Positions 52,159-60,853 of a stretch of 60,853 bases of DNA are shown here, piece by piece (the first letter of the stretch is position 1; every line of letters begins with the position of its first letter). This DNA is from Hoylesella shahii DSM 15611 = JCM 12083 (GTDB taxonomy: Bacteria; Bacteroidota; Bacteroidia; Bacteroidales; Bacteroidaceae). The stretch is from the NCBI RefSeq assembly GCF_000613445.1, contig NZ_BAIZ01000021.1, positions 1 to 60,853 of the forward strand, in the 5' to 3' direction. The notes beneath the pieces are model-generated. The model did no database searches, had not been told where the DNA came from, and was given only the letters and a program-made list of their open reading frames with translations. Made by a program: the position numbers and the translations under genes.

Positions 52159-55100
52159 ATGACTTTTACAAAATTCATACAACGCCCAGTACTCTCCACG
52201 GTTATCTCTGTGTTCTTGGTGCTACTGGGTCTTATCGGCATCGTGTCGCTGCCCATTGCGCAGTATCCCGACATTGCACCGCCCACCATTTCGGTGAGGG
52301 CTAACTATCAGGGAGCCGATGCTCAAACCGTGCTTAATTCAGTGGTAGTACCCCTTGAGGAGAGTATCAACGGTGTGGAGAACATGACTTACATGGAAAG
52401 TTCGGCCACAAACGATGGTATGGCTATGATTACCGTATATTTTAAGCAAGGCGTTAATGCCGACATGGCCGCCGTGAACGTGCAAAACCGCGTGCAACAG
52501 GCACAAGCACTGCTACCTGCCGAGGTAACGCAGGTGGGTGTAACCACGTCGAAACGTCAAACGAGTAACGTTATCATGTATAGTATCACGTCGACCGACG
52601 GACGATACGACGCCAAGTTTATCACCAACTTCAACGAAATCAATATCCAGCCCGCCATCAAACGTGTACAGGGTGTGGGCAACGTGCAATCGTTTAGCTC
52701 CAGCACCTATTCTATGCGTGTGTGGTTGCAGCCCGACAAGATGAAACAATACGGTCTTATGCCTAGCGATATTACTGCTGCATTGGCCGAACAAAACATT
52801 CAAGCCGCGCCTGGTTCGTTTGGCGAACAAAGCAATGTAGCGTTTGAATACACCATGCGCTATAAAGGAAGGCTCAAAACGCCCGAAGAATACGGCAACA
52901 TCATTATCAGCAACAACACCCAGGGCCAGACGCTTTACCTCAAAGACGTGGCCAAAATTGAACTGGGCGAGCTGGGTTATGCCGTGAAGATGAAGAACGA
53001 TGGCCATGCTTCGGTAATGGGTATGGTGCAACAGATTGCTGGTTCTAACGCCACGCAGATTGCGCAAGACGTGAAGAAGGTGCTTGAAGAGCAATCTAAG
53101 ACCTTCCCTCCAGGCCTTGTTTATAAGATAAACTACGATGTAACCGAGTTTCTTTTCGCTTCTATTGAAGAAGTTATCATGACCTTGGTTATCACCTTTG
53201 TGCTGGTGTTCCTCGTGGTTTATATCTTCTTGCAAGACTTCCGTTCAACGCTCATCCCGCTCATCGCCGTGCCTGTGTCGCTCATTGGTACGTTCCTTTT
53301 CTTGTGGATGTTTGGTTTCTCCATCAACTTGCTCACGCTTTCGGCCTTGCTGTTGGCCATTGCCATTGTGGTAGACGATGCCATCGTGGTGGTCGAGGCC
53401 GTTCATGCCAAACTCGATATGGGTTATAAGAGTTCGAAGGTGGCTGCCATCGATGCCATGAACGAGATTTCGGGTGCCATTATCTCCATTACACTGGTTA
53501 TGGCCTGCGTGTTTGTGCCTGTATCGTTTATCAGTGGCACGTCGGGAACATTCTATCGCGAGTTTGGTGTTACTATGGCCGTGTCTATTGTTATCTCGGC
53601 TATCAACGCACTCACCCTTTCGCCTGCGCTATGTGCCATTTTGCTTAAGCCTCATGCCGATGGCGAACACGGCAAAAAGTCGTCGTTCATCGACCGTTTC
53701 CACACGGGTTTCAACGTGGCTTTCAACAAGATGCTGGGCAAATACCGCAAAGGCGTTGAAAACCTTATTGGTCATCGCATCATAACAGGCATCGCTGTAG
53801 TGGTGGGAATTGTGGTTTTAGCCTTTACAATGAGTACCACTAAGACAGGACTTGTGCCCAACGAAGACACTGGTACACTATTTGTAACCATCTCGTTGCC
53901 TCCCGCTACTAGCCAGGAGCATACGCAAGAGGTGGTAAACCAAGTGGATGAGATGCTGGCCAACAACCCCATGATTCAAAGTCGCGAACAAATTGTGGGC
54001 TATAACTTCATTGCAGGTCAGGGTTCAGACCAAGCCACGTTTGTACTTAAGCTTAAACCCTTTGAAGAACGCACCAGCGGATTCTTCTATAAGCTATCAG
54101 GCCTGTGGCAAGGTGATGGCATTATGCGTTTCTTTGTAGACGTGCGCAGCTCTAACCTTGTACTTGCCACCATCTATAAACAAATCTCTAGCATCAAGGG
54201 AGCGCAGATTTTGGCTTTTGGTTCGCCGATGATTCCTGGTTATGGTCTCACCAATAGCGTTACGTTCACCATGCAAGATAAGACGGGTGGCTCGATAGAC
54301 CATTTCTTTAAGATTACACAAGACTACCTAAAGGCGCTGAACGAGCGTCCCGAAATACAGAACGCTATGACCACTTACAACCCCAACTACCCACAATATA
54401 TGGTGGATGTGGATGTGGCCAAGTGTAAACAAAGCGGCATTAGTCCGCGCGTGGTGCTGGCAACGCTGCAAGGTTATTATGGCGGTATGTACGCTTCCAA
54501 CTTCAATAGCTTTGGTAAACTCTATCGTGTGATGATACAAGGCGATGTAGCCAGCCGTATGAAGCCAAGCGACATCACCAACATCTATGTGCGCACAGCA
54601 CAAGGTATGGTGCCCGTAAGCGAATATTGCACACTCAAGCGTGTGTATGGCCCATCCAATGTGCGTCGCTTCAACCTCTTCACCAGTATCAATGTCAATG
54701 CCACACCCGCCGAAGGCTATTCTTCAGGCGAGGTTATCAAAGCCATTGAAGAGGTGGCAGCACAGACATTGCCCACGGGTTATGGTTACGATTTCTCGGG
54801 CCTTACCCGTTCAGAGCACGAACAAAGCAACACCACGGCCATCATTTTCGCCCTCTGCTTGTTGTTCGTTTACCTCATTCTCTCGGCACAATACGAGAGT
54901 TATCTGCTTCCCTTCTCGGTAATTTTGTCGTTACCCTTCGGTTTAGCAGGTGCATTCATCTTTACACAGCTATTCGGTCACCAGAACGACATCTACATGC
55001 AGATTGCCCTTATCATGCTCATTGGTCTGCTGGCTAAGAACGCCATCCTCATTGTTGAGTTTGCTTTGGAACGTCGACGCACGGGTATGGCCATCAAGTA

Positions 55101-55428
55101 CAGCGCCATCTTGGGTGCAGCATCGCGTCTGCGACCCATCTTAATGACTGGTTTGGCCATGGTTATTGGTCTGCTGCCCATGATGTTTGCTAGCGGTGTG
55201 GGCAAAAACGGTAACCAAACGCTGGGTGCAGCAGCCGTTGGCGGTATGCTCATCGGCATGTTATTACAAATATTTGTTGTGCCCGCGCTGTTCGTTATCT
55301 TCCAATATCTACAGGAGAAAATCAAGCCTTTGGAATTTAACGACGAAGAAAACCGTGAAGTAAAAAGCGAGTTGAAACAGTATGCACGCCAAATGGCGAT
55401 AGAAAAAGACATGAAATCAAAACAATGA
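52159..55428 (+). CDS. RND efflux permease, HAE1 (AcrB/MexB) family
   Basis: 1089 residues, intact. Starts MTFTKFIQRPVLSTVISVFL (first membrane helix), then two periplasmic porter halves and 12 helices. Seen: IAQYPDIAPPTISVRANYQG, the proton-relay Asp pair in helix 4 (LLLAIAIVVDDAIVVVEAVH), the first-half helix block ALCAILLKPHADGE, and the second-half AIIFALCLLFVYLILSAQYE, then LIGLLAKNAILIVEFA. Trimeric inner-membrane drug:proton antiporter expected. It overlaps the outer-membrane gene by 4 bp (ATGA). Substrates cannot be told. Confidence 0.95.
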   Translation: MTFTKFIQRPVLSTVISVFLVLLGLIGIVSLPIAQYPDIAPPTISVRANYQGADAQTVLNSVVVPLEESINGVENMTYMESSATNDGMAMITVYFKQGVNADMAAVNVQNRVQQAQALLPAEVTQVGVTTSKRQTSNVIMYSITSTDGRYDAKFITNFNEINIQPAIKRVQGVGNVQSFSSSTYSMRVWLQPDKMKQYGLMPSDITAALAEQNIQAAPGSFGEQSNVAFEYTMRYKGRLKTPEEYGNIIISNNTQGQTLYLKDVAKIELGELGYAVKMKNDGHASVMGMVQQIAGSNATQIAQDVKKVLEEQSKTFPPGLVYKINYDVTEFLFASIEEVIMTLVITFVLVFLVVYIFLQDFRSTLIPLIAVPVSLIGTFLFLWMFGFSINLLTLSALLLAIAIVVDDAIVVVEAVHAKLDMGYKSSKVAAIDAMNEISGAIISITLVMACVFVPVSFISGTSGTFYREFGVTMAVSIVISAINALTLSPALCAILLKPHADGEHGKKSSFIDRFHTGFNVAFNKMLGKYRKGVENLIGHRIITGIAVVVGIVVLAFTMSTTKTGLVPNEDTGTLFVTISLPPATSQEHTQEVVNQVDEMLANNPMIQSREQIVGYNFIAGQGSDQATFVLKLKPFEERTSGFFYKLSGLWQGDGIMRFFVDVRSSNLVLATIYKQISSIKGAQILAFGSPMIPGYGLTNSVTFTMQDKTGGSIDHFFKITQDYLKALNERPEIQNAMTTYNPNYPQYMVDVDVAKCKQSGISPRVVLATLQGYYGGMYASNFNSFGKLYRVMIQGDVASRMKPSDITNIYVRTAQGMVPVSEYCTLKRVYGPSNVRRFNLFTSINVNATPAEGYSSGEVIKAIEEVAAQTLPTGYGYDFSGLTRSEHEQSNTTAIIFALCLLFVYLILSAQYESYLLPFSVILSLPFGLAGAFIFTQLFGHQNDIYMQIALIMLIGLLAKNAILIVEFALERRRTGMAIKYSAILGAASRLRPILMTGLAMVIGLLPMMFASGVGKNGNQTLGAAAVGGMLIGMLLQIFVVPALFVIFQYLQEKIKPLEFNDEENREVKSELKQYARQMAIEKDMKSKQ

Positions 55429-56810
55429 AGATAAAGAATTTCATCATCCTGGCACTTGCAGCCCTAGCCTTAACGGGCTGCAAGAGCCTCTATGGCAAAT
55501 ACGAACGTCCTGAGGTTAACGCCAAAGGGGTGGTTCGTTCGCCTCTTTCAGACACCGACACACTGGCTGTTACCGATACGGCTAGCTTTGGCAACCTGCC
55601 TTGGCGAAGCGTGTTTACCGACCCACAACTGCAATCGCTCATTGCCACAGCGCTTGAGCACAACTACGATTTGCTCAATGCGGCACTCAACGTGCAGGCT
55701 GCCGAAGCACAATTAAAGTCGGCCCGCCTGGCTTTCTTACCTTCGTTTGCCTTCTCTCCGCAGGGCACCATCAGCTCGTGGGATGGTAATGAAGCGGTAA
55801 AAACCTATTCGCTACCCGTTTCGGCCAGCTGGACCATCGACCTCTTTGGTTCGCTTCTCTCGGCCAAACGCAGTTCGCAAATGGCGCTTTTGGGCATGAA
55901 AGACTATCAACTGGCTGCTCGCACCAAGCTCATTGCCAACGTTGCCAACCTGTATTACACGCTGCTGATGCTGGATAAAGAATTGGTGCTGATAGACGAA
56001 ATGGAAAAATTGGCCAAAGACACATGGGAAACCATGAAGCTACAAAAAGAATATGGCAGCGTTCGTTCTACTGGGGTGCAGAGTGCCGAGAGCAATTACT
56101 ATTCGGTTCAGGCTCAAAAAGTGGGGTTGAAACGCCAGTTGCGCGAGGCCGAAAACGCCCTATCGCTATTGCTAGGACAATCGGCCGGCATCATCGCCCG
56201 TGGCACTTTCGACAATCAAAACCTGCCAGCCAACTTCTCTACAGGCATTTCTCTGCAACTGCTCAACAATCGTCCCGATGTGCACGCTGCCGAAATGTCG
56301 CTCGCTCAATGCTTCTACAATGTGCAAACTGCCCGTAGCAGGTTCTACCCCACCCTCACTCTTAGTGGGCAAGGAGGCTATACCAACAGCGGCGGTATGG
56401 GCATCACCAACCCCGCAAAACTGCTTCTCACTGCTGTTGGTAGCTTGGTGCAACCCATTTTCCAACGCGGACAAATCATTGCAGGTCTTAAAGTGGCCAA
56501 AATACAATACGAACGCGCCTACAACACCTGGCAACAAGCGGTGTTAAGTGCTGGCAACGAGGTGAGCAACGCCTTGGTGCTCTATAATGCTTCGGCCGAA
56601 AAGAGCGCCATCGAGGCCAAACAAATCGCCACACTTCGCCAGAATGTAGAAGACACCAAGCTACTGCTCTCTGAAAGTCGCGGTAGCTACCTCGAAGTTA
56701 TCACCGCCCAACAGTCTTTGCTTAACGTAGAACTATCTAAGGTGCAAGACGACTTCTACAAGATGCAAGCCGTTGTTAATCTCTATATGGCCTTGGGAGG
56801 CGGCAAATAA
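55425..56810 (+). CDS. TolC/OprM-type outer-membrane efflux lipoprotein
   Basis: 461 residues. Lipoprotein signal (MKIKNFIILALAALALTGCK, Cys ~19). Two outer-membrane-efflux-protein repeats rich in long helices (for example LEHNYDLLNAALNVQAAEAQ, and NEVSNALVLYNASAEKSAIE), with NLPWRSVFTDPQLQSLIATA near the N-terminus and LLNNRPDVHAAEMSLAQCFY in the centre, both NodT-family markers. Third gene of the operon, completing the tripartite pump. Confidence 0.93.
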   Translation: MKIKNFIILALAALALTGCKSLYGKYERPEVNAKGVVRSPLSDTDTLAVTDTASFGNLPWRSVFTDPQLQSLIATALEHNYDLLNAALNVQAAEAQLKSARLAFLPSFAFSPQGTISSWDGNEAVKTYSLPVSASWTIDLFGSLLSAKRSSQMALLGMKDYQLAARTKLIANVANLYYTLLMLDKELVLIDEMEKLAKDTWETMKLQKEYGSVRSTGVQSAESNYYSVQAQKVGLKRQLREAENALSLLLGQSAGIIARGTFDNQNLPANFSTGISLQLLNNRPDVHAAEMSLAQCFYNVQTARSRFYPTLTLSGQGGYTNSGGMGITNPAKLLLTAVGSLVQPIFQRGQIIAGLKVAKIQYERAYNTWQQAVLSAGNEVSNALVLYNASAEKSAIEAKQIATLRQNVEDTKLLLSESRGSYLEVITAQQSLLNVELSKVQDDFYKMQAVVNLYMALGGGK

Positions 56811-56822
56811 GTGTGTGCATTT

Positions 56823-56862
56823 TTAAGTTTATGAGTTTTTGAGTTTCTAAGTTCATGAGTTC
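56823..56862. repeat. Octamer repeats, NNTGAGTT orientation
   Basis: Five units: TTAAGTTT, ATGAGTTT, TTGAGTTT, CTAAGTTC and ATGAGTTC. They are complementary to the array at 57030-57189 and lie 13 bp past the efflux operon stop. Confidence 0.7.
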
Positions 56863-57029
56863 TTTTGAGATGACGAATATCAGAATATAGAACAGTTCGA
56901 TAATGTCTCATAGGCATGTACAATTGTTCTGATTGCAGGGTAGGCAAACCAGATTGTCAGTGTGTTTACATGTTAAACCTTACGCAGCAAACATCGCCAC
57001 CCCAGCTGTTCACTAACATCCAGCACAAG

Positions 57030-57189
57030 AACTCATAAACTCAAAAGCTCAAAAACTCATCAACTCAAAAACTCACAAGTTCAAAAACTCAAAAACTCAA
57101 AAACTCACAAACTCATCAACCCACAAACTCACAAACTCATCAACTCATCAACTCATCAACTCACAAACTCATCAACTCAAAACCTCACA
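57030..57189 (+). repeat. Octamer repeat array, 20 units of AACTCANN, ending at the lpxA start
   Basis: Twenty contiguous 8-bp units with the last two bases AA, CA, TC or TA (57030, 57038 and so on to 57182). The array ends 2 bp before the ATG at 57192. It is complementary to the five units at 56823-56862. Variation in unit number would change the leader length of lpxA. Confidence 0.85.
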
Positions 57190-57191
57190 TT

Positions 57192-57972
57192 ATGTCAAGC
57201 GATATAAGTTCAAGAGCAGAGGTGTCGCCTCGCGCCAAGATAGGCGACAACTGCAAAATTTACCCCTTCGTCTACATAGAAGACGATGTAGAGATTGGCG
57301 ACAACTGTGTTATCTACCTTTGTGAGCATCCTTAACGGCACACGCATGGGCAGTGGCAACAGCGTTTATCAATGTTCGGTGTTGGGAGCGTTGCCCCAAG
57401 ACTTTAATTTCGTGGGCGAAAGGTCGTTCCTCATCATCGGCAACGACAACACCATCCGCGAAAATGGGGTAATCAACCGCGCCACGCACGAGGGTTGCAA
57501 AACCGTTATTGGCAATCACAACTTCCTGATGGAGGGTGCACACATCTCGCACGACACGCAAGTGGGCAACGATTGCGTGTTTGGCTACGGCACAAAGATT
57601 GCAGGCGACTGCGAAATTGGCAACGGCGTGATATTCTCAACGAGTGTTATCGAGAACGCCAAGACGCGTGTTGGCGATCGCGCCATGATTCAAGCGGGCA
57701 CAACTTTCTCGAAAGACGTGCCTCCCTACATCATCCTTGGCGGTAAACCGCTGGCCTACGGCGGCGTAAACACCGTGATGTTGAAAGCCGATGGCGTAGC
57801 CCCCAAAACCATAAAGCACATCGCCAACGCATACCGCTTGGTGTTCCACGGACAAACAAGCGTGTTCGACTCGGTGCTCCAGGTGAAAGAACAAGTGCCC
57901 GACAGCCCCGAAATACGCAACCTCGTGCAGTTTATTGAAGCCACAGAGGGCGGTATTGTTACTAAGATGTAA
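57192..57972 (+). CDS. lpxA: Acyl-[acyl-carrier-protein]-UDP-N-acetylglucosamine O-acyltransferase, frame broken once
   Basis: 260 residues when repaired. First step of lipid A synthesis, adding a 3-hydroxyacyl chain to UDP-GlcNAc. The left-handed beta-helix hexapeptide repeats run throughout (AKIGDNCKIYPFVYIEDDVE, IGDNCVIY), with NTIRENGVINRATHEG, the active-site region NHNFLMEGAHISHDTQVGND, and the C-terminal helical part (IKHIANAYRLVFHG). The break is at 57317-57318, where two C are missing (TACCTTTGTG for TACCCCTTTGTG); repaired it reads IYPFVSILNG. The start ATG is 2 bp from the octamer array. No other lipid A gene is next to it, whereas lpxA usually sits with lpxC/fabZ and lpxD. Confidence 0.9.
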
Positions 57973-58045
57973 ACCCCACACACACCAAAAATTTACCATT
58001 GGCAAGCCCAACACCTACAAATGCAAGCTTGCGCAATCAATATGT

Positions 58046-58087
58046 AAAGCCATGCCGTTGCCCCCAAAGGGCGTGGCATGGCTTTTT
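58046..58087 (+). terminator. Terminator of lpxA
   Basis: AAAGCCATGCC (58046-58056) pairs with GGCATGGCTTT (58075-58085), followed by TTTCT. Confidence 0.85.
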
Positions 58088-58504
58088 TCTAGCAAGAAGA
58101 TAAAACACCTATCAGCCATTACACCGTTTATCAAGTATTTTTCGGCGTTGGCTTAATGGCTTTCTGTTCACCTTCCGTTTGTTTGCCAACATCTTTCCTG
58201 TCTTATTTTCTTAACTTAGCCTGTTACACTTTCGAGCATATTACTGTTTATTATACGAACAAGGTTATAACAAATATCCATTATATGCTAACAAACATAT
58301 TATCAGCAGAATAACGAATTGATAAATTGCTTATTTTTGCAATCAAAAGGCAGCTTATAGTTCAATCTTTGGGTTGGTAAAACCACATTAAACATCACAT
58401 AACATTGCCTTTAGAAAACCCTTCCATGTATGGAGAATCCATCCTTTAGGATGTAGAAAAAGTATATCTCGCAAACATTATTATAACCTCAAAATGAAAA
58501 AACT
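58088..58504. other. Intergenic region before the JAMM lipoprotein unit
   Basis: A+T-rich. It contains a promoter (58332-58339) and a very short ORF ATG AAA AAA CTA TGA (58494-58508) that overlaps the start of the next gene. Confidence 0.45.
58332..58339 (+). promoter_or_regulatory. Putative promoter of the JAMM lipoprotein unit (TATTTTTG)
   Basis: TAnnTTTG match; leader of ~165 nt before 58505. Confidence 0.5.
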
Positions 58505-60227
58505 ATGATGAAAAAGAATGTAAAGATGGCGAATGTAATCGCGCCAATGATTTGGTTATGCGTCTTGTTGATTTGCGCTTGTAGTCAACAAGAATACGAT
58601 GTAGGTGTGTCGCTACCAGATGAGGTGACAAACAGAGACGCTCAACGATTTGTTGAAGCGTTAAACGCCTCTACCGACCAGCAACCTGTGTTTCAAAGCT
58701 TGACAAAAGACAAGCAGGTGTACTTCGAGGACATTCGCTTGTGCAACAGTTCGATGCACGGCATGGTGTTTATTGTGCCTTTCGCCAATGAAGGAGCCGA
58801 GATGATAAGCGGTGCATTGTATTATCCTGTTGGTTTTACGCAGCTGGATAACGAGTGCGTTGAACTGAACAACAAACTTAAAAGTCCACAAGTGGTTACT
58901 GCTGAAACACTCAACAACGACATCCCAATAACGCAGCGTTTCCTCTATTCTAATGATTTCACCATCTTATCTGATAAGGGATTACAAGTAGACAATGGCC
59001 TTAAAACATACGAGTTCCTTAAAGACAGCATGATGCAATTAACCCAGGAACAGTTGCCAAGAACAAGGTTTGAAAACCTACACAGAGGGGGCAAAGGCTG
59101 TGTTTAAGTTCAGCTATACATCAAGCTATATGGGAACGCCAGATGGGAATTGCCATGGTGTAAAACACAGCACGATTGAAGAATGGGCGAAAGAGGCACT
59201 TTGGCGTTCAGACATACCTCCCTCTTATTGCAAGGTAGAAAAAGAATGGTATGAAAACAAAATAGTTATTATCATCGATTGTGACATATTGTATCGCAAA
59301 TGTCAAGACCCAAGAGAATTTGCAATGCATTATAGCAAGATGTTACAACAAGTTGCTATCGAACATTGGATTAATATGATTGTACAAGTCACCTATCAAA
59401 TTCATGGCACTTACCGTCTAGGATGGGGCGGTGGAACAGGTGGAAGCACTGGCGAACATAAGCCCAAACCTTCCGATGGCCCATATGTAGACAACTATGC
59501 CTCAGGGGTAACCCCGAAAAACGCTATACCAGAAGAGTGCGACTCATTGCCTTATTCCAACAAGGCAAAGAGTGCTATGAAGGAAATGTTGGATAGTTTG
59601 TTCTCTCTGAAACCCTATAAAGGTGCAAAGTATAACTACATTGACTTCTCCCAATATAAAAAAATTATAAAGGAACATGGCAATATTGAGCATGCTAGTG
59701 CTATCGAAGTTTATGACGATAACCGCCATTATATGGTAGAGCCTGAAAAGGGAGGACTTTCAGACAGGGCAAAATATCATTATGGTCCTTACACCAAGTA
59801 TATTATTCACAACCACCCCAATTTTACTCCTCCATCAGCAAAAGACTTGTTAAATCTTTGTTTAGCAGCTGCGAACCCAGAGTGTACCAACATTTGTGGT
59901 TCAATTGTTTTTATAGACGAGAACACCTATTATGCATTGATTATCAACGATAGAAATAAAGCAGCAGCCATGTTCAAGGAGATAGAAAACGAAGTTGACG
60001 ACACCACTAATGATTTTAAACTGGATGGTAAATGTAGTAAGGTGCTGGAATTGTACAAAGAGAATTTAAATTTTAAATCGAGCCACGATATAGCCATTGC
60101 TAGATTAAGCACAATCATTAATCACTTCAACGGTGGTATCAGTATCGTGAAATGCCATATAACAGATAAGTCCGACTATACCACATATGGTTCAGAAAAG
60201 ATTAGTTACAAACCTATAAAATGTTAA
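58505..60227 (+). CDS. Lipoprotein with C-terminal JAMM (JAB/MPN-like) metallopeptidase motif, frame broken near 59069
   Basis: Repaired length ~574 residues. A lipoprotein signal (MMKKNVKMANVIAPMIWLCV, then LLICAC; Cys ~32) is followed by ~150 residues of unknown fold, a second unknown part (FKFSYTSSYMGTPDGNCHGV), a Gly-rich linker (GWGGGTGGSTGEHKPKP), and a C-terminal domain with IIHNHPNFTPPSAKDLLNLC (59802-59861). This HxHPx5PSxxD pattern is the zinc-binding JAMM signature of MPN/RadC-type folds; an upstream Glu lies in ASAIEVYDD. The domain is known for deubiquitinase-like peptidases and as an accessory in bacterial toxin systems. Enzyme activity here is inferred from the motif. The frame breaks in the AAGGTTTGAAAACC stretch (one extra or two missing bases). 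A small secreted protein gene follows by 4 bp. Confidence 0.65.
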
Positions 60228-60231
60228 GACG

Positions 60232-60731
60232 ATGAAGAAGTTATTTATTTTGTTCTTTACGCTATGCTTTGGCCTCACCATGCACGCTCAAAACACGCAG
60301 ACGGATGCGGAACGTGAAAGGGAAAATAAGATGATCGAAGCGTTCTTGCCTACCCTTGATGCACGTAGAAGAGAATTTGTTGGCCAACCCGCCAAAAAGC
60401 TTTTGATGTTATTAGGGGCAGTGCCTTTAAAATAAGGAACGTTAGCCCAAAAGAAACAAGTCCGTGGGCTGAATATAAAGGCAAGATGTGGGTATATGGA
60501 CTATCCTTATTTAACAAGCCGGCACAACAAGCAATGAAAGATAAAGAAGTCTATCGCATTAGCATCATTTTAGATATTCGTTGGGAGTCCAGCGCCTTTT
60601 GGGATTCTGTCAGTCCAGCTGGGCCTGCCTGGATGGAGGCTGTTATCCAAAAGTGCCTTGACGCAAAGGTAAAGGAAGTGTCTTGGGAACACTTCTATAT
60701 ACCCGAACGTAAGACATCTAGTGACAAGTAA
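60232..60731 (+). CDS. Small secreted protein downstream of the JAMM lipoprotein, frame broken near 60401
   Basis: 166 residues when repaired. Signal peptide (MKKLFILFFTLCFGLTMHAQ), then a charged region (TDAERERENKMIEAFLPTLD). The first frame ends at 60435; restoring one T in TTTT at 60401-60404 continues it as FDVIRGSAFKIRN into MWVYGLSLFNKPAQQAMKDK and RISIILDIRWESSAFWDS, ending HFYIPERKTSSDK at 60731. No family recognised. Start only 4 bp after the JAMM gene, so co-translated; a partner, substrate or protective protein of that gene product is possible. Confidence 0.55.
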
Positions 60732-60807
60732 GGCTAACTCGTTTAATACATATTGGCGCAAAAAGTAAAGCGAGATATTACGCCATATGTATAAAAACGA
60801 AACAATA

Positions 60808-60842
60808 CCTTGCGTGGGTGCGGCATACGTACCCGCGCAAGG
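60808..60842 (+). terminator. Hairpin at the end of the JAMM unit
   Basis: CCTTGCG (60808-60814) with CGCAAGG (60836-60842) and GGGT/ACCC inside. It lies about 75 bp past the stop; the following bases (CCATTAGAAAG) show no T-run before the window ends. Confidence 0.5.
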
Positions 60843-60853
60843 CCATTAGAAAG

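Noticed and set aside
51968..52162. 64-codon plus-strand frame between efflux adaptor and pump
   Set aside because: Composition and lack of motif suggest non-coding spacer; it includes octamer-repeat fragments.

Overview
The window looks like a chromosomal segment of a Prevotella-type bacterium (Bacteroidota). The evidence is a SusC/SusD pair, fimbrillin-like lipoproteins, a BspA-type leucine-rich-repeat protein, an ExbB-ExbD-ExbD-TonB-PstS-TPR cluster, a long-form LptF/LptG permease, and the Bacteroidota -7 promoter element TAnnTTTG in front of many genes. No rRNA, tRNA, CRISPR array or insertion sequence was recognised.

Layout. 1-9.3 kb is a visibly G+C-richer prophage segment, mostly on the minus strand: part of a tail module (tail protein, tape measure, small tail protein) and a lysis cassette (holin, glucosaminidase endolysin, Rz-like DUF6549 protein). 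Between them lie two DUF5053 genes, each preceded by a tiny coiled-coil ORF, facing each other across a nested palindrome. Head and packaging genes are not in the window. 9.7-22 kb is housekeeping: a small regulator-like gene, a BspA-like surface protein, TM2 and DUF2752 membrane proteins, a stand-alone AICAR transformylase, pyruvate:ferredoxin oxidoreductase with an ATPase, and a DASS transporter. 22-32 kb is surface-related: a fimbrillin/LRR lipoprotein and SusC/SusD. 32-38 kb is the TonB energising operon, followed by an aspartate aminotransferase. 39.7-44.5 kb holds two paralogous [small leader ORF + fimbrillin-like lipoprotein] modules. 46-50 kb has RibBA and the LptF/G permease. 50.6-57 kb has a tripartite RND efflux operon. 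Then come lpxA and a two-gene unit encoding a JAMM-motif lipoprotein and a small secreted partner.

Two points matter for any reader. First, about 19 single- or double-base frame breaks are spread over otherwise well-conserved genes (nifJ, lpxA, LptF/G, aspartate aminotransferase, SusC, SusD, tape measure and others). At least 14 of them can be repaired by restoring one or two bases in a G or C run. This looks like a consensus-error signature rather than gene decay, so I annotate these genes at full length and state where the frame breaks. Second, the non-coding DNA is unusually structured. A ~0.5 kb element carrying a 22-bp tandem repeat occurs twice in opposite orientation (21.7-22.2 kb and 45.2-45.7 kb). 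An 8-bp repeat family (AACTCANN or its complement) forms arrays after susD and directly against the lpxA start codon.

The best candidates for something undescribed are the paired 22-bp-repeat elements, the JAMM lipoprotein with its partner, and the repeated small-ORF plus fimbrillin-lipoprotein modules with long structured leaders.
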